Positions 11,448-23,542 of a stretch of 64,000 nt of DNA are shown here, in pieces (within the stretch, counting starts at the first letter, position 1; each line of letters starts with the position of its first letter). The notes under the pieces were generated by a model. That model worked only from the letters and a program-made list of their open reading frames with translations. It searched no databases and was not told the DNA's origin. Position numbers and translations under genes: made by a program. Source of the stretch: Eremothecium cymbalariae DBVPG#7215 (taxonomy: Eukaryota; Ascomycota; Saccharomycetes; Saccharomycetales; Saccharomycetaceae); the NCBI RefSeq assembly GCF_000235365.1, contig NC_016456.1, forward strand, positions 124,001-188,000. Direction: 5' to 3'.

Positions 11448-12129
11448 GATTCAATATTCTTAAACACCTAACAGAATCTGTATCAAAAACTAATTGAGAT
11501 GTCTCTTTGTATAGCCTCTGGATCTCCTAAATTTTAAAAAATACCCACAAGTAGCTGAGAAACAGAACAACTAACTTATCTCTTTGGCTTTTGCTGGCCT
11601 TGATACTTTTCACTGGAACTTTGTCTTACGTGTGTTTTTTTTTAGAATCTTGCCACCGTCTCAGGACGGCAAAAGTTCTCCAGACTTTGATCAAGAGGAT
11701 CTATTAAACCATTCTGGATATCGCTACGAACGTGTAGACGTTTGATCAGTCGATTGGATACTTGGCCAAGGTCCGATGTACATAATGGACAGTCGCTAAG
11801 CCGTCCCAGGATGGGCTTATTTGTGTTATACCAATGTATATATTTTATGAGCCTGGCGTCTGATTTTGAAACTGAAAAGTGACTTTGGGAATCCAAGAAG
11901 CAAGAGTTATCTGTTGTGATGGCTACCTGTTTGATGATTACAGTGAATGTGGCCCGCAGAGTAATGCTTGCAAGAGGGTTGCACAAGGTTGTATCTATTG
12001 GGATCTTGTTAAGACTGTGTATATGAAGTACGCTTCTTTTGTAATGGCTAAAAAGACGATTTCTGACTTTGGCCGTAACTGTTATTTCAGGTTGTATTTA
12101 GAGAGAGGAACAGCAGCGCAGAAGAATCG
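11448..12129. other. Divergent SEC31/COA4 promoter region
   Basis: 682 bases between two divergent starts. A T-run lies at 11636-11643. Small open frames on both strands are not supported. No tRNA, snoRNA or clear binding motif was identified. Confidence 0.45.
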
Positions 12130-12384
12130 ATGGAGCAGACGAAAGCCACATCGAAGCATTACAAGCAGGCTTTGGAGGAGTACAAGCAGTTTGTCAAGGA
12201 TGGGGACGAGGAGGACTGGGACAAGTGCATTGACAAAACGGGATGTTACGTCGAGAATATGGCGTTGCAGCTCTGCCATGCCGATACAGGGGACTGGCGC
12301 CAGTGCCTGGGAGAGATGGAGCTATTCAAGAAGTGCTGGGAAGAGAAGGGCAACAGGGAACGGGTGCATACAGTCGATAGATAA
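12130..12384 (+). CDS. COA4: Coa4-like twin CX9C mitochondrial protein
   Basis: 84 residues. It carries the twin CX9C fold: Cys39-X9-Cys49 and Cys59-X9-Cys69, with an extra Cys33 (C-X5-C). Conserved surroundings are TGCYVEN, LQLCHADTGDW and FKKCWEEKGN. The architecture is that of intermembrane-space proteins imported through Mia40. Coa4 (Cmc3) assists cytochrome c oxidase assembly. Two things support COA4 over other CX9C proteins: the recalled sequence similarity, and location beside CPR6/SCM3, matching YLR218C next to YLR216C in S. cerevisiae. It is shorter than the S. cerevisiae protein. The chosen ATG is the first in frame near the conserved start. Confidence 0.83.
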   Translation: MEQTKATSKHYKQALEEYKQFVKDGDEEDWDKCIDKTGCYVENMALQLCHADTGDWRQCLGEMELFKKCWEEKGNRERVHTVDR

Positions 12385-12607
12385 GGGCTTACTGGTGTGA
12401 TGAAGCTGCATTGTGGTTGATGGGCACGGCTTTTTTGGCCCTGACAGTTTTGCGGGCGGATTTTTGTAAGTGGTTATTAGTTCTTTGTAGTATGCTTTTA
12501 TTTATATCATGCAAGACTTTATCACACAACGACAGCAGTTGCCACTGGTGAGGTCAGCTCAGTACTGGTGATTTCGGCGTTGGTATTCAGGTGTAGGTAC
12601 CGGCGGA

Positions 12608-13159
12608 ATGATTAGCAAGAAACCCAAGACTGCAAGGCTACGGCTATTGACAGGAGCACTAAAGGAGCTCCTCCAGAACGAGGGCCAAGTTGGTGCAAAG
12701 AAGGAGGAGGCCATTGGCGAGTCCACGCCAGTAATGGAGAAGAACGGGATCGTTTATATCATGTCTAAAGAGAACCAATTGATCCCAAAGTTATCTGATG
12801 AGGAGGTGATGGAGCGGCACCGACGTGCAGACGAGAACATGAAACAGGCATGGGCAGATATTATTGAAAAGTACGAAAGCGTGGAGGATCAAGGCGATGT
12901 GGTAGATCTTCAGACAGGTGAGATCGTTGAAGACAATGGCCACATACGCAGCATCCAGTCCTTTGGGTCTGTGCGAGACACCAAGGACGTAGCTGCCGAC
13001 GTAAAGTACAAGAGCGTGTTAACGGATATTCTAGATATTGAAGATGACGGCCGAAACGTGTGGCTGAGTGGTGAAGAGGAGGACAAAGATGATAGCTATG
13101 CTACGAATACAAGTGATGATGGCGCTACGTCGGACCAAGACGGTTCTGGCAATCAGTAA
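12608..13159 (+). CDS. SCM3: Scm3, chaperone of the centromeric histone Cse4
   Basis: 183 residues; somewhat shorter than S. cerevisiae Scm3. Scm3 (HJURP family) delivers Cse4/CENP-A to the point centromere and binds CBF3. The diagnostic conserved segment lies at about residues 78-117: a helix with AWADIIEKYESV, then GDVVDLQTGEIVEDNGHIRS. An acidic C-terminal tail rich in D, E and S follows, typical of histone chaperones. An N-terminal basic stretch (KKPKTARLRLLTGALKELL) resembles the nuclear signal region. It lies beside RPO21, as YDL139C does next to YDL140C. Presence of Scm3 suggests point-type centromeres with Cse4, but no centromere was found in this window. Confidence 0.9.
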   Translation: MISKKPKTARLRLLTGALKELLQNEGQVGAKKEEAIGESTPVMEKNGIVYIMSKENQLIPKLSDEEVMERHRRADENMKQAWADIIEKYESVEDQGDVVDLQTGEIVEDNGHIRSIQSFGSVRDTKDVAADVKYKSVLTDILDIEDDGRNVWLSGEEEDKDDSYATNTSDDGATSDQDGSGNQ

Positions 13160-13243
13160 ACAGGTTGATGTTGTTTCCAAAGTTGATTTTTTACTTCTAG
13201 TAAATTCCATGAGGCATGAGATCTGGAAGGATATTTTTTCGTC

Positions 13244-13250
13244 TATATAA
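13244..13250 (+). promoter_or_regulatory. TATA box of CPR6
   Basis: TATATAA, 109 bases before the CPR6 ATG. A CCCCCT string (13289-13294 region) downstream contains the stress element core CCCCT; CPR6 is stress-induced in S. cerevisiae. Confidence 0.5.
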
Positions 13251-13358
13251 CATCAAGTTGTGAGCGGTAGAACTAACGGACGTGTCACGTCCCCCTTCCC
13301 TCTCTAAAGTGCACGGAAAACATCCAATAGAGCATTCTTCCTATCCAGTACATATACT

Positions 13359-14474
13359 ATGAGCGACAGAAACAAGAGTTACTTCGACATTTCCATTGGC
13401 GGCAAGGCTGTGGGGCGTATTGTGTTCGAGTTGTACAATGATGTGGTGCCAAAAACCACAGAGAACTTCTATAAGTTGTGCGAGGGCAAGTCAGGGATGT
13501 GTAAGACCAGGCCCGATGTGCCGTTAGGTTATAAGGGTTCTATTTTCCATAGAGTGATCAAGGGGTTTATGTGTCAGTTTGGCGACTTTACCAACTTTGA
13601 TGGTACGGGCGGCGAGTCGATCTACGGCGAGAAGTTCGAGGACGAGAACTTCCAATTGAAACATGAAAAGCCGTTTTTGTTGTCGATGGCCAACGCAGGG
13701 CCCAACACTAACGGGTCGCAGTGTTTCATCACCTGTGGGCCTACACCACACTTGGATGGGAAGCACGTCGTGTTTGGCGAGGTAATCCAGGGCAAGCGGG
13801 TTGTTCGCCTGATTGAGAAGCAAAAGACAACCGGATCTGATAAACCGGAACAGGAGGTCAGAATTGAGGACTGTGGTGTGCTTCCTAACGACTACCAGGT
13901 GCCTGCGGATGTGGAGCAAACACCCGCCGACGAATATGGCGACAATTACGAGGAAAACTTGGCAGATGACGACAAGATCGACATAAACAGTTTCGCCAGT
14001 GTTATGAAAGCCGTTGAAACAGTCAAGGAGATCGGTACAGCCCAGTTCAAATCCCAAAACTATCCCGTTGCTACCGCCAAATACGAAAAGTGCGCGGGTT
14101 TTCTCGATGACTACTTCCCAGAGGAACTGTCCAATGAAGACACACAGACTATTGGAAAACTGAAGACTTCTATCCAGCTCAACATCTCCATCAGTGCATT
14201 GAAGTCACAAGAGTACGCCAAGGTTCTCCCCGCAGCCACCAAGGTCCTCCACGGAACTAACGCGGACGACAAGGCTAAAGCCAAGGCTCTTTACCGCCGT
14301 GGTCTAGCTTACTATCACCTCAAAGACCCCGAAATGGCCCTCACAGACCTCGAATTAGCTGCCACCTACCAAGCTGGTGACGCAGCCGTCATGAAAGCCA
14401 TCTCTGATGCCAAGAAACTAAAACAGCTCCAGCTTGCACAACAGAAGAAGTCGCTTTCAAAGATGTTCTCCTAA
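13359..14474 (+). CDS. CPR6: Cpr6, cyclophilin-40-type peptidyl-prolyl isomerase (Hsp90 co-chaperone)
   Basis: 371 residues, same length class as S. cerevisiae Cpr6. The N-terminal cyclophilin domain (about 1-180) shows [36 protein letters not shown] and [14 protein letters not shown]; the His in the last motif replaces the Trp of cyclophilin A, usual in Cyp40 proteins. The C-terminal part (about 210-355) is a TPR domain ([17 protein letters not shown]) that binds the Hsp90 MEEVD tail. It ends KKSLSKMFS, identical to S. cerevisiae Cpr6. Cpr6 assists Hsp90 client folding in the cytosol. Synteny fits YLR216C. Confidence 0.96.
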   Translation: MSDRNKSYFDISIGGKAVGRIVFELYNDVVPKTTENFYKLCEGKSGMCKTRPDVPLGYKGSIFHRVIKGFMCQFGDFTNFDGTGGESIYGEKFEDENFQLKHEKPFLLSMANAGPNTNGSQCFITCGPTPHLDGKHVVFGEVIQGKRVVRLIEKQKTTGSDKPEQEVRIEDCGVLPNDYQVPADVEQTPADEYGDNYEENLADDDKIDINSFASVMKAVETVKEIGTAQFKSQNYPVATAKYEKCAGFLDDYFPEELSNEDTQTIGKLKTSIQLNISISALKSQEYAKVLPAATKVLHGTNADDKAKAKALYRRGLAYYHLKDPEMALTDLELAATYQAGDAAVMKAISDAKKLKQLQLAQQKKSLSKMFS

Positions 14475-15543
14475 CCAAGAAAGAAAGAAAAAATAGAAAA
14501 ATAATTTGGCTGGAACAACATCATGCAACCCCCTGAATAGCACCAGAAGATATATAATACTGTCCCAGCTCGCAGCTGCAGGCCCTTTTGTAAAACACGA
14601 ATTACTACAAATCTTGAAGCTCTTTTAAGGTTCATCAATATCATGAACTACGAAGCAGTGAAAAATTTTTTTTGTCGGTGGCAAACAGCTTCAACAAAAC
14701 AGTGTGTTCAGTTATGTATCAACAATCTATAGTACTTAGAGACATACAGTTTTTGACCTTCTAAGGCTTGTATACTCTTTGTTTCTTCCTTTATCTGAGT
14801 ATTACCTTTCTTTGCTGCTTACCTGTGGGGGTTGTTTTCTTCTTCAATTAATATCATATAAATAAGGTTTTGCTTAAATAGCAATTGAAGCAGTTCCGGG
14901 TTTCCCAAACAAAAACGCTATAAAGGCAAAACATCTGCAAAACAAAGGGGTACCGTTCTTTGAACTCTATTTTTGAGCTATCTTGAAGGAATACTAGATT
15001 GGGTCTTGCTGCTGGTTTAGGGTTCGGTTTTTATTTTCGACTTTTTGATTGATTTGAGGAATTTTCTGACAGAAATTATCATCGCACGCCATTCGCAGCG
15101 TATCTACTAAGGTCTCTCAATACTAGTTGAATAGCCAGGGAAAAAGAACGGGAATTGTTTTCCTGATATTAGAAGGATTCAAAGCTGCTGTTGCTGCAAC
15201 TGAATTAGCGTGTACCACTCTCTCCATTTTAACAGGAGGTTTTTATTATTATTTCAATTCTCGGTACTAAGACTTGGTTAATATTTGGAGAGTATTAATC
15301 TGAAAGCTTTCTTGCAGAGCTATTGGTACAAAAAAACATAAACTCGTTGCATTCTTTTATTTCACTTGAGATACAAATATATCTGTACTATTTTACAACT
15401 CTTCAAAAAGCCAAAAATTGACAAAAAAATTTTTAATACACTGACTTTTATTTTTTATTTTCTTGATACAAGCTCCTGCAAACTATCTCAAGAATAATAT
15501 CCTTTTATTGCATCTGTGATAGTATCTACTATTATTATTACCA
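14475..15543. other. Intergenic: long RPO21 upstream region
   Basis: 1069 bases between CPR6 stop and RPO21 start on the same strand. It is pyrimidine-rich and carries an RRPE-like TGAAAAATTTT near 14659-14669 and several poly-A/T tracts close to the RPO21 ATG, typical of a nucleosome-poor housekeeping promoter. TACTAAG strings occur, but no GTATGT donor pairs with them. No RNA gene was recognised. Confidence 0.45.
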
Positions 15544-18500
15544 ATGGTTGATTTCCCGTATTCCAGTGCGCCGTTACGTACTATTAAGGAAGTCCAATTT
15601 GGGCTGTTCTCGCCGGAAGAAGTCCGTGCCATTTCTGTAGCCAAAATTGAATTCCCAGAGACTATGGATGAGACGCAAATGAGGGCTAAGGTGGGTGGAT
15701 TGAATGATCCTCGTTTGGGATCCATTGACCGTAACTACAAGTGTCAGACTTGTGGAGAGGGAATGAACGACTGTCCAGGTCACTTTGGTCATATTGAATT
15801 GGCAAAGCCAGTTTTCCACATTGGGTTCATATCTAAAATTAAAAAAGTGTGTGAATGTGTCTGTATGCATTGCGGTAAACTACTATTAGATGAATACAAT
15901 GAGTTGATGAGACAGGCTATCAAAATCAAAGATCCAAAGAGGAGATTTAACGCTGTGTGGTCCCTATGTAAATCTAAAATGGTCTGTGATACAGAAGTAC
16001 CATCGGAGGACGATCCAAGCAAGTATATATCCAGAGGTGGTTGTGGTAATGCACAGCCGAGCATTCGTAAAGATGGTCTCTCCCTGGTTGGTACATGGAA
16101 AAAAGATAAAAACTCTGAGGACAGTGATCAGCCTGAGAAGCGCATTCTATCTGCAGAAGAAATTCTAAATGTTTTCAAGCACATAACTCCCGAGGATTCT
16201 TTGAGGTTGGGTTTTAATGAGGATTTCGCCCGTCCCGAATGGATGATTTTGACTGTTCTTCCAGTTCCCCCACCTCCAGTACGCCCATCTATTTCTTTTA
16301 ATGAATCCCAAAGAGGTGAGGATGACTTGACTTACAAATTAGGTGACATATTGAAGGCTAACATCAATGTTCAAAGATTAGAAATAAATGGTTCACCCCA
16401 GCACGTAATTCAAGAGTCGGAATCTTTACTACAGTTTCACGTTGCAACCTACATGGATAACGATATCGCCGGACAACCACAAGCTGTTCAGAAATCTGGA
16501 CGTCCAATTAAATCTATTCGTGCTCGTTTGAAGGGTAAGGAAGGCCGTATTAGGGGAAATCTTATGGGAAAGCGTGTTGATTTTTCTGCGCGTACGGTTA
16601 TTTCTGGTGATCCTAATCTGGACTTGGACCAGGTTGGTGTTCCTAAATCTATCGCTAAGACTTTAACATATCCAGAGGTGGTCACGCCTTATAATATTGA
16701 CCGTCTAACACAGTTGGTCCGTAATGGCCCTAACGAACACCCTGGAGCGAAATATGTTATTCGTGACAATGGTGATCGTATCGACTTGCGGTATAGCAAG
16801 CGTGCTGGTGACATTCAGCTACAGTATGGCTGGAAGGTTGAACGTCATATTATTGACAATGACCCCGTATTATTCAATCGTCAGCCGTCATTGCACAAGA
16901 TGTCTATGATGGCTCATAGGGTTAAAGTAATGCCCTATTCTACGTTTAGGTTGAACCTATCCGTCACTTCCCCATATAATGCAGATTTTGATGGTGATGA
17001 AATGAACTTGCATGTACCCCAATCAGAGGAAACGAGAGCTGAGTTGTCTCAATTATGTGCGGTTCCACAACAAATTGTATCTCCTCAATCTAATAAACCC
17101 TGTATGGGCATTGTGCAAGACACGTTGTGTGGTATCCGTAAAATGACATTAAGAGATACCTTCATTGAGTTAGATCAAGTATTGAATATGCTCTATTGGA
17201 TTCCAGATTGGGATGGTGTGATTCCTAAACCAACTATTTTAAAACCAAAGCCATTATGGTCAGGCAAGCAGCTACTATCTATGGCTATCCCAAATGGTAT
17301 TCATTTGCAGCGTTTTGACGAGGGAACCACATACCTATCACCCAAAGACAATGGTATGTTGATTATAGATGGTCAGATAATATTTGGCGTCGTCGACAAA
17401 AAAACTGTTGGCTCCTCTAGCGGTGGTTTAATTCACGTTGTTACTAGAGAAAAGGGCCCTCAAGTATGTGCCAAATTATTTGGTAATATTCAAAAAGTTG
17501 TGAACTATTGGTTATTACACAACGGATTTTCGATTGGTATTGGAGACACTATTGCCGATGAAAAGACTATGAGGGAAATTACAGAGGCTATTGCTCTTGC
17601 TAAGAAGCGTGTCCAGGAGGTCACTAAGGAAGCTCAGGCTAATTTGTTAACAGCGAAGCATGGTATGACGTTACGTGAGTCTTTTGAAGATAATGTCGTA
17701 CGTTTCTTAAACGAAGCTAGAGATAAAGCCGGCCGTTCTGCAGAGCTCAACCTAAGGGATTTGAATAACGTTAAACAGATGGTTAGTGCTGGTTCTAAAG
17801 GTTCTTTTATTAATATTGCTCAAATGTCTGCTTGTGTTGGTCAACAATCTGTGGAAGGTAAACGTATAGCATTTGGTTTTGCTGATCGTACTTTACCACA
17901 CTTTTCCAAGGATGATTATTCTCCGGAATCAAAGGGTTTTGTTGAAAACTCTTATTTAAGAGGTCTAACCCCCCAAGAATTCTTTTTCCATGCTATGGGT
18001 GGTCGTGAAGGTTTAATTGATACTGCCGTTAAAACCGCCGAAACAGGTTATATCCAGCGTAGGTTGGTTAAAGCGTTGGAGGATATCATGGTTCATTATG
18101 ATGGTACAACTAGAAATTCATTGGGTAATATTATCCAGTTTGTCTATGGTGAAGATGGTATGGATGCTTCGCATATTGAAAAGCAGTCGATTGATACCAT
18201 ACCAGGTTCTGATTTGGCATTTGAAAAACGTTACAGAATTGATCTATTGAATCCGGAATATGGATTAGATCCTTCACTTTTAGAATCTGCAACTGAAATT
18301 ATGGGAGATTTAAAATTGCAGAATATGTTAGATGAAGAATATAAACAGCTTGTTCAAGACCGTCAATTGCTGAGATCTGTATTTTTAGATGGTGAACATA
18401 ATTGGCCGTTACCTGTTAATATTAGGCGTATCATTCAGAATGCCCAACAAACCTTCCGTATAGACACAACTAAGCCGACCGACTTGACTATCAAAGATGT

Positions 18501-20775
18501 TGTACTCGGTGTACGGAAGTTACAAGATAACCTTCTTGTCTTACGTGGTAGCTCTAACATATTAAAAGAAGCTCAAGAAAATGCTGTGACATTATTCTGT
18601 TCCTTGGTAAGATCTCGTTTAGCTACCCGTAGGGTTCTCACTGAATACAGGTTAACCAAACAAACATTTCAATGGGTTTTGAACAATATCGAGGCACAAT
18701 TCTTAAGGTCCATAGTACATCCGGGCGAGATGGTGGGTGTTCTAGCTGCACAATCTATTGGTGAACCTGCGACGCAAATGACTTTGAACACATTTCATTT
18801 TGCCGGTGTTGCCTCCAAAAAAGTTACTTCTGGTGTTCCCCGTTTAAAGGAAATCTTGAATGTTGCAAAAAATATGAAGACCCCTTCATTGACTGTTTAC
18901 TTAAATGAAGACTATGCGGCTGATCAAGAAAAAGCAAAGCTAATTAGATCTGCCATTGAACACACAACTCTTAAAAGTGTTACTGTCTCTTCCGAAATAT
19001 ACTACGATCCAGATCCAAGTTCGACTGTTATTGAAGAAGACGAAGAAATCATTCAATTGCACTTTTCCTTAATGGATGAAGAGACGGAAAACTCATTAAA
19101 GCATCAATCTCCATGGTTACTACGTTTGGAATTAGATCGTGCCGCTATGAATGATAAAGATTTAACTATGGGCCAAGTTGGTGAGAAGATTAAGGAAACT
19201 TTCAAAAATGATCTATTTGTTATTTGGTCGGAAGATAACGCAGAAAACTTAATTATCCGTTGTCGTGTTGTTCGTGATCCAAAAACGTTGGATGCCGAAG
19301 CTGAGGCGGAAGAGGATCATATGTTAAAAAAGATTGAAAACACTATGCTAGAAAGTATTACTTTACGTGGTGTTCAAGATATTACCCGTGTTGTTATGAT
19401 GAAGTATGATCGTAAGGTTCCGAATGAGACAGGAGAATACCACAAGGTTCCTGAATGGGTTTTGGAGACAGATGGTGTGAATTTGTCTGAGGTAATGACT
19501 GTTCCTGGTGTGGACCCCACCCGTATTTATACCAATTCCTTCATTGATATCATGAACGTCTTAGGAATTGAAGCAGGCCGGGCTGCGTTGTACAGAGAAG
19601 TCTACAATGTTATTGCGTCTGATGGTTCTTATGTGAATTACCGGCACATGGCGTTATTGGTGGATGTGATGACTTCTCAAGGCTTCTTGATGTCTGTGAC
19701 TCGTCATGGTTTTAATAGGGCAGATACCGGTGCTTTAATGAGGTGTTCTTTCGAGGAAACTGTGGAGATTTTATTCGAAGCTGGTGCATCTGCTGAATTA
19801 GATGACTGTAATGGTGTATCAGAGAATGTCATCTTGGGTCAAATGGCTCCAATTGGCACTGGTGCCTTTGATGTGATGATTGATGATGAATCGTTGATCA
19901 AATATATGCCTGAGCAGAAGTTGACTACAGCTATCGATGGCAAGGATGGTGGTTCCACTCCGTATAATAGTGATTCTGGGTTGGTTAATACTCAAGTCGA
20001 TATAAAGGATGAATTAATGTTTTCTCCATTGGTCGAGGCTGGAGGTTCTGATGCCATGTCCGGTGGGTTTACCGCTTATGGTGGCGCGGAGTATGGCAAT
20101 ACAACATCTCCTTTCGGTGGATATGGAAATGGCCCGACATCTCCTGGATTCGGAGATGCTTCATCCCCAGGGTTTTCACTTACTTCACCAGCTTATTCCC
20201 CTACTTCTCCAAGTTATTCTCCTACCTCTCCAAGTTATTCGCCTACGTCACCTTCATATTCACCTACATCTCCAAGTTACTCACCTACATCTCCAAGTTA
20301 TTCGCCTACGTCACCTTCATATTCACCTACATCTCCAAGTTACTCACCTACATCTCCAAGTTATTCGCCTACGTCACCTTCATATTCACCTACATCTCCA
20401 AGCTACTCTCCTACATCTCCAAGCTACTCACCTACGTCCCCAAGCTACTCACCTACGTCCCCAAGCTACTCTCCAACCTCTCCAAGTTACTCTCCAACCT
20501 CTCCAAGTTACTCTCCAACCTCTCCATCCTACTCGCCCACTTCACCTTCGTACTCACCTACTTCCCCATCATACTCACCTACTTCCCCATCATACTCACC
20601 TACTTCCCCATCATATTCACCTACTTCTCCATCATATTCACCTACTTCCCCATCATATTCACCTACTTCTCCATCTTATACTGGGGCATCTCCGCAATAT
20701 AGCCCACGTTCTCCATCTTATTCGCCAAGCTCTTCTAATAATGAACCAAAGAAGGATGAGAGTGGATATAAATGA
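15544..20775 (+). CDS. RPO21: Rpb1, largest subunit of RNA polymerase II
   Basis: 1743 residues. Rpb1 forms half of the catalytic cleft of RNA polymerase II. The N-terminus has the clamp zinc-binding CxxC pairs (CQTCGEG, CPGHFGH, CMHCGK). The metal A triplet [10 protein letters not shown] places Asp at 481, 483 and 485, the same numbering as S. cerevisiae. Funnel, bridge-helix ([23 protein letters not shown]) and trigger-loop ([14 protein letters not shown]) segments are intact. The C-terminal domain starts at residue 1551 with 23 consecutive perfect YSPTSPS heptads, followed by [14 protein letters not shown] and a short serine-rich end. Convergent with BPL1, as YDL140C and YDL141W are neighbours. 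Confidence 0.98.
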   Translation: MVDFPYSSAPLRTIKEVQFGLFSPEEVRAISVAKIEFPETMDETQMRAKVGGLNDPRLGSIDRNYKCQTCGEGMNDCPGHFGHIELAKPVFHIGFISKIKKVCECVCMHCGKLLLDEYNELMRQAIKIKDPKRRFNAVWSLCKSKMVCDTEVPSEDDPSKYISRGGCGNAQPSIRKDGLSLVGTWKKDKNSEDSDQPEKRILSAEEILNVFKHITPEDSLRLGFNEDFARPEWMILTVLPVPPPPVRPSISFNESQRGEDDLTYKLGDILKANINVQRLEINGSPQHVIQESESLLQFHVATYMDNDIAGQPQAVQKSGRPIKSIRARLKGKEGRIRGNLMGKRVDFSARTVISGDPNLDLDQVGVPKSIAKTLTYPEVVTPYNIDRLTQLVRNGPNEHPGAKYVIRDNGDRIDLRYSKRAGDIQLQYGWKVERHIIDNDPVLFNRQPSLHKMSMMAHRVKVMPYSTFRLNLSVTSPYNADFDGDEMNLHVPQSEETRAELSQLCAVPQQIVSPQSNKPCMGIVQDTLCGIRKMTLRDTFIELDQVLNMLYWIPDWDGVIPKPTILKPKPLWSGKQLLSMAIPNGIHLQRFDEGTTYLSPKDNGMLIIDGQIIFGVVDKKTVGSSSGGLIHVVTREKGPQVCAKLFGNIQKVVNYWLLHNGFSIGIGDTIADEKTMREITEAIALAKKRVQEVTKEAQANLLTAKHGMTLRESFEDNVVRFLNEARDKAGRSAELNLRDLNNVKQMVSAGSKGSFINIAQMSACVGQQSVEGKRIAFGFADRTLPHFSKDDYSPESKGFVENSYLRGLTPQEFFFHAMGGREGLIDTAVKTAETGYIQRRLVKALEDIMVHYDGTTRNSLGNIIQFVYGEDGMDASHIEKQSIDTIPGSDLAFEKRYRIDLLNPEYGLDPSLLESATEIMGDLKLQNMLDEEYKQLVQDRQLLRSVFLDGEHNWPLPVNIRRIIQNAQQTFRIDTTKPTDLTIKDVVLGVRKLQDNLLVLRGSSNILKEAQENAVTLFCSLVRSRLATRRVLTEYRLTKQTFQWVLNNIEAQFLRSIVHPGEMVGVLAAQSIGEPATQMTLNTFHFAGVASKKVTSGVPRLKEILNVAKNMKTPSLTVYLNEDYAADQEKAKLIRSAIEHTTLKSVTVSSEIYYDPDPSSTVIEEDEEIIQLHFSLMDEETENSLKHQSPWLLRLELDRAAMNDKDLTMGQVGEKIKETFKNDLFVIWSEDNAENLIIRCRVVRDPKTLDAEAEAEEDHMLKKIENTMLESITLRGVQDITRVVMMKYDRKVPNETGEYHKVPEWVLETDGVNLSEVMTVPGVDPTRIYTNSFIDIMNVLGIEAGRAALYREVYNVIASDGSYVNYRHMALLVDVMTSQGFLMSVTRHGFNRADTGALMRCSFEETVEILFEAGASAELDDCNGVSENVILGQMAPIGTGAFDVMIDDESLIKYMPEQKLTTAIDGKDGGSTPYNSDSGLVNTQVDIKDELMFSPLVEAGGSDAMSGGFTAYGGAEYGNTTSPFGGYGNGPTSPGFGDASSPGFSLTSPAYSPTSPSYSPTSPSYSPTSPSYSPTSPSYSPTSPSYSPTSPSYSPTSPSYSPTSPSYSPTSPSYSPTSPSYSPTSPSYSPTSPSYSPTSPSYSPTSPSYSPTSPSYSPTSPSYSPTSPSYSPTSPSYSPTSPSYSPTSPSYSPTSPSYSPTSPSYSPTSPSYTGASPQYSPRSPSYSPSSSNNEPKKDESGYK
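20230..20418 (+). repeat. 63-bp tandem repeats within the RPO21 CTD coding sequence
   Basis: Three copies of a 63-base unit (three heptads) lie at 20230-20292, 20293-20355 and 20356-20418. The first two are identical and the third differs only near its end. Further 21-base repeats follow to about 20676. Identity at silent positions indicates recent duplication or gene conversion inside the CTD. Confidence 0.9.
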
Positions 20776-20986
20776 TGAGTTGTCAGGACAAAGGAGTCTA
20801 GACCACGGAAATTTCTTGCAGAAACAAAAAAAACTAATAAAAATGAGATAGATTTCTCGCTTATGAACTTCTGTATGTTATAGCATTTCTCTAACCAACT
20901 AACGTAAATATGTATTTTTAATGTTTTGTGTTTTATCTACAGTTAACAGACTATGGTCGCTGCCAACCTGTCCCAATGACTTTTAT

Positions 20987-23047
20987 CTAAGTCAGCTTCT
21001 TGGAAATCAATCCCTTAAATATATCGAAAGAATTTCCATCTGGTTGTAAGGTATATTCTAAACCTGTAAATTCATTATCGCTCCCTTGTTTTAATTCCCT
21101 AGCAATAAGCAATCCATAGTCAGAAGTAATTCCCGTAATCATTGCTCTAGTATTGTTGTAATCTTGTAAGTGAACAATTTGACCAGAATGTAACCATAGT
21201 CGATAATATCTTGGCAATGCTAATTTGGGACCATAGTTTATAAAGTCCGAAATTAAACTACCCAATTTCGTCATGTATAAAGCCAATAACCTTTCAATTT
21301 CAATCTTCGGCAACGGATCCAAGTCAACCAAAGCGCGTTCCTTATTCAAAATGTTCACCCAAGTCATCACTGAAGTTGTTGGAGCTTCATTAAATAAGTT
21401 AATACCACAACCTATCAGCAAAGAGTATTTGTTGTTTATGAAGTTGGAATTTACAAGCATGCCCGATATTTTTACGTACACACGTTCAACTTCAGAAAGA
21501 GGTATAATATTCGACTTTATGCCCTTACCAACCAATTTGATATCATTTCTGCGGTAATATTCTGGGTCTAATGCGTACATATCATTGGGCCACTTAATTC
21601 TTATAGGAATATCCTCAAAACCGGGAGCATATGATAAGATAGCTTCGCAATACGCGAGCATGGACAGGTATTGCACAAAAGCAATTGAAATTTTATCGCC
21701 AGTCCTAGGAGATACAACTGGTAAGTTAATGCAAACAGTTGAGGCAGAAACACCTCTTGGATTAACCCAAACATTATTTCCACGCCCTCTTCCAGCAACC
21801 TGCAAGGTACTAACAAATAAAACGGAGTTCTCCGGCATCTTATGAAGTAATGTTTTGTTCGAGTCTAATAATGTGCTCGTGGAAGTTACAACTTCTCCAT
21901 AAAGAAGTATGGAGCCTAGTGATGTATCAGCATTCAGATTGTCGAAATACTTTTTTATGTCGAAGTTAGGTGTTAATGCAGGTGATGGCAACATGTCATG
22001 ATCTGTACCAATAAGAAGTGGCTTAATGACAATATTTAGGTCCTTGTCTCTTAAATCATCTCGAGTAGATTCATAAGCCGAGAACCCCTGGTACAGATGA
22101 AAGGTGTCGGCATTGCTTTTGAATTCAAATCTATTACCTTCTTTTGTAGACTCACCCTTAAGGGACTCAGCAAATTGATGAAGTAGTTGCCCATTATGCA
22201 CCGAGCAGGCGACAAGTGGCGTTAAACTTGGAATTTGAGAAGATAACCTACTAGTATTAAAACGTAAACCAGCCTTAATCAGAATTTCTCTTAAGAAAGC
22301 CAACCTAGCTTTTTCATGCTCCTTCAAAGTATCAATAATTTTACGTTTATCATCTTTCCTCTGGGATGTCATTAATAGCCCAGGATTGAACTCAAAATGA
22401 GCCCCTGACAATAGTGCCTTACCCTTTCCAACCTTACATAGTATGACTGATGCTGCACTAGGGATTTGCGCAGAATCGATGTCGTCAGAACATGGAACAT
22501 CCAAGTCTTCTTGATATTCGGCCAATATTTCAACATTTGCATACTTATGTGCATCAACAAAGACTGGCCCACCATTAAAATACACAGCAAACTCTTCTCC
22601 ATCAGCATTAGAAGGCTTCAAAATTGGGGCCCGAGCACCTGCTTCAGAATTATATTCAAATCCCCTGAATGCAGGTCCCCTAGCAATACCTGGAAAGAAC
22701 TGCAGATCTCTATTCCCAACAACCCCCAAAGGTCCATCCACATCAAATTCCACACGACCACTACCAAAATAACTACCAGCACAGATACCAATATATATTC
22801 CGCCTTGCTTAGACACAAACTTCTTGATTAATGCAGTAGCAGATTTGCAAGCCTTAACATATGGTATGTCTGCACCACCAGGAAAAACCAGAGCTGACGT
22901 TTTTGAATACCATGCCTCGTTGCTAAGAGACCTTGGGGATATCGTAGAAACCGCATAATATGGTTCTAAGAAATGCCGTAGGATGGTAACTGTTTGACTA
23001 ACCGACTCTGAACTAGTACCAGGACCATTATAGATATACACATTCAT
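20987..23047 (-). CDS. BPL1: Bpl1, biotin-protein ligase
   Basis: 686 residues; S. cerevisiae Bpl1 has about 690. It attaches biotin to acetyl-CoA and pyruvate carboxylases through biotinyl-AMP. The N-terminal part (about 1-260) is a glutamine-amidotransferase-like domain found in eukaryotic ligases (VFPGGADIPYV, GGIYIGICAGSYFG). The catalytic domain (about 360-610) contains the biotin/ATP loop GRGRGNNVW near residue 420 and KWPNDMY near 485. The C-terminal domain has the conserved MITGITSDYGLL and LQPDGNSFDIFKGLI. It starts MNVYIYNGPGT as in the yeast orthologue. Divergent from CRD1, as YDL141W/YDL142C. Confidence 0.96.
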   Translation of the reverse strand: MNVYIYNGPGTSSESVSQTVTILRHFLEPYYAVSTISPRSLSNEAWYSKTSALVFPGGADIPYVKACKSATALIKKFVSKQGGIYIGICAGSYFGSGRVEFDVDGPLGVVGNRDLQFFPGIARGPAFRGFEYNSEAGARAPILKPSNADGEEFAVYFNGGPVFVDAHKYANVEILAEYQEDLDVPCSDDIDSAQIPSAASVILCKVGKGKALLSGAHFEFNPGLLMTSQRKDDKRKIIDTLKEHEKARLAFLREILIKAGLRFNTSRLSSQIPSLTPLVACSVHNGQLLHQFAESLKGESTKEGNRFEFKSNADTFHLYQGFSAYESTRDDLRDKDLNIVIKPLLIGTDHDMLPSPALTPNFDIKKYFDNLNADTSLGSILLYGEVVTSTSTLLDSNKTLLHKMPENSVLFVSTLQVAGRGRGNNVWVNPRGVSASTVCINLPVVSPRTGDKISIAFVQYLSMLAYCEAILSYAPGFEDIPIRIKWPNDMYALDPEYYRRNDIKLVGKGIKSNIIPLSEVERVYVKISGMLVNSNFINNKYSLLIGCGINLFNEAPTTSVMTWVNILNKERALVDLDPLPKIEIERLLALYMTKLGSLISDFINYGPKLALPRYYRLWLHSGQIVHLQDYNNTRAMITGITSDYGLLIARELKQGSDNEFTGLEYTLQPDGNSFDIFKGLISKKLT

Positions 23048-23542
23048 TTTTACAGTTGCTGGTCAAAAATCAGTAAAGTTAACGAAAATTCTATTCAGGA
23101 GGAGCTAGCAATCCAATAAATCAGTACTAGTATCTGATATTTATACCTAACTGAAACTATAGCAAACGTAACGTGTCAGACTACACCTTCATTATAGTCT
23201 AAATACTAGGACATGAACTGACTGATTACTACGATTTTGAAAAAGAAAAATTCCGTTGGGTATAATACTAAAGCTCATCTCTAAATCACCGCATCAGTTG
23301 GTAACTCAATACATTTGCTGAATATTCAAATTTCCTACGACAGTGTATTAAATCTATCAGCATATATTGGAAGAGAATATTAGTAACAGTGTATGTTCGA
23401 TCTTCTCACTATCTATTAAGAATGTAGTTTATGGCTAAGTGTGTGCTAAATTTCAACATGCTTTTTTTCATCTTATTGTATATGAACCTGCTTAGAGCTT
23501 TCACAAAGCTAGTTAGGAAGTGCAAGGCTGTTGTTAATCGAA
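23048..23542. other. Divergent BPL1/CRD1 promoter region
   Basis: 495 bases, AT-rich. No firm binding motif, RNA gene or repeat was recognised. An in-frame TTG codon 12 bases upstream of the chosen CRD1 ATG is not a plausible start. Confidence 0.45.

Noticed and set aside
20051..20851. 266-codon frame overlapping the RPO21 CTD
   Set aside because: It is the repeat region read in another frame and follows the heptad coding pattern.
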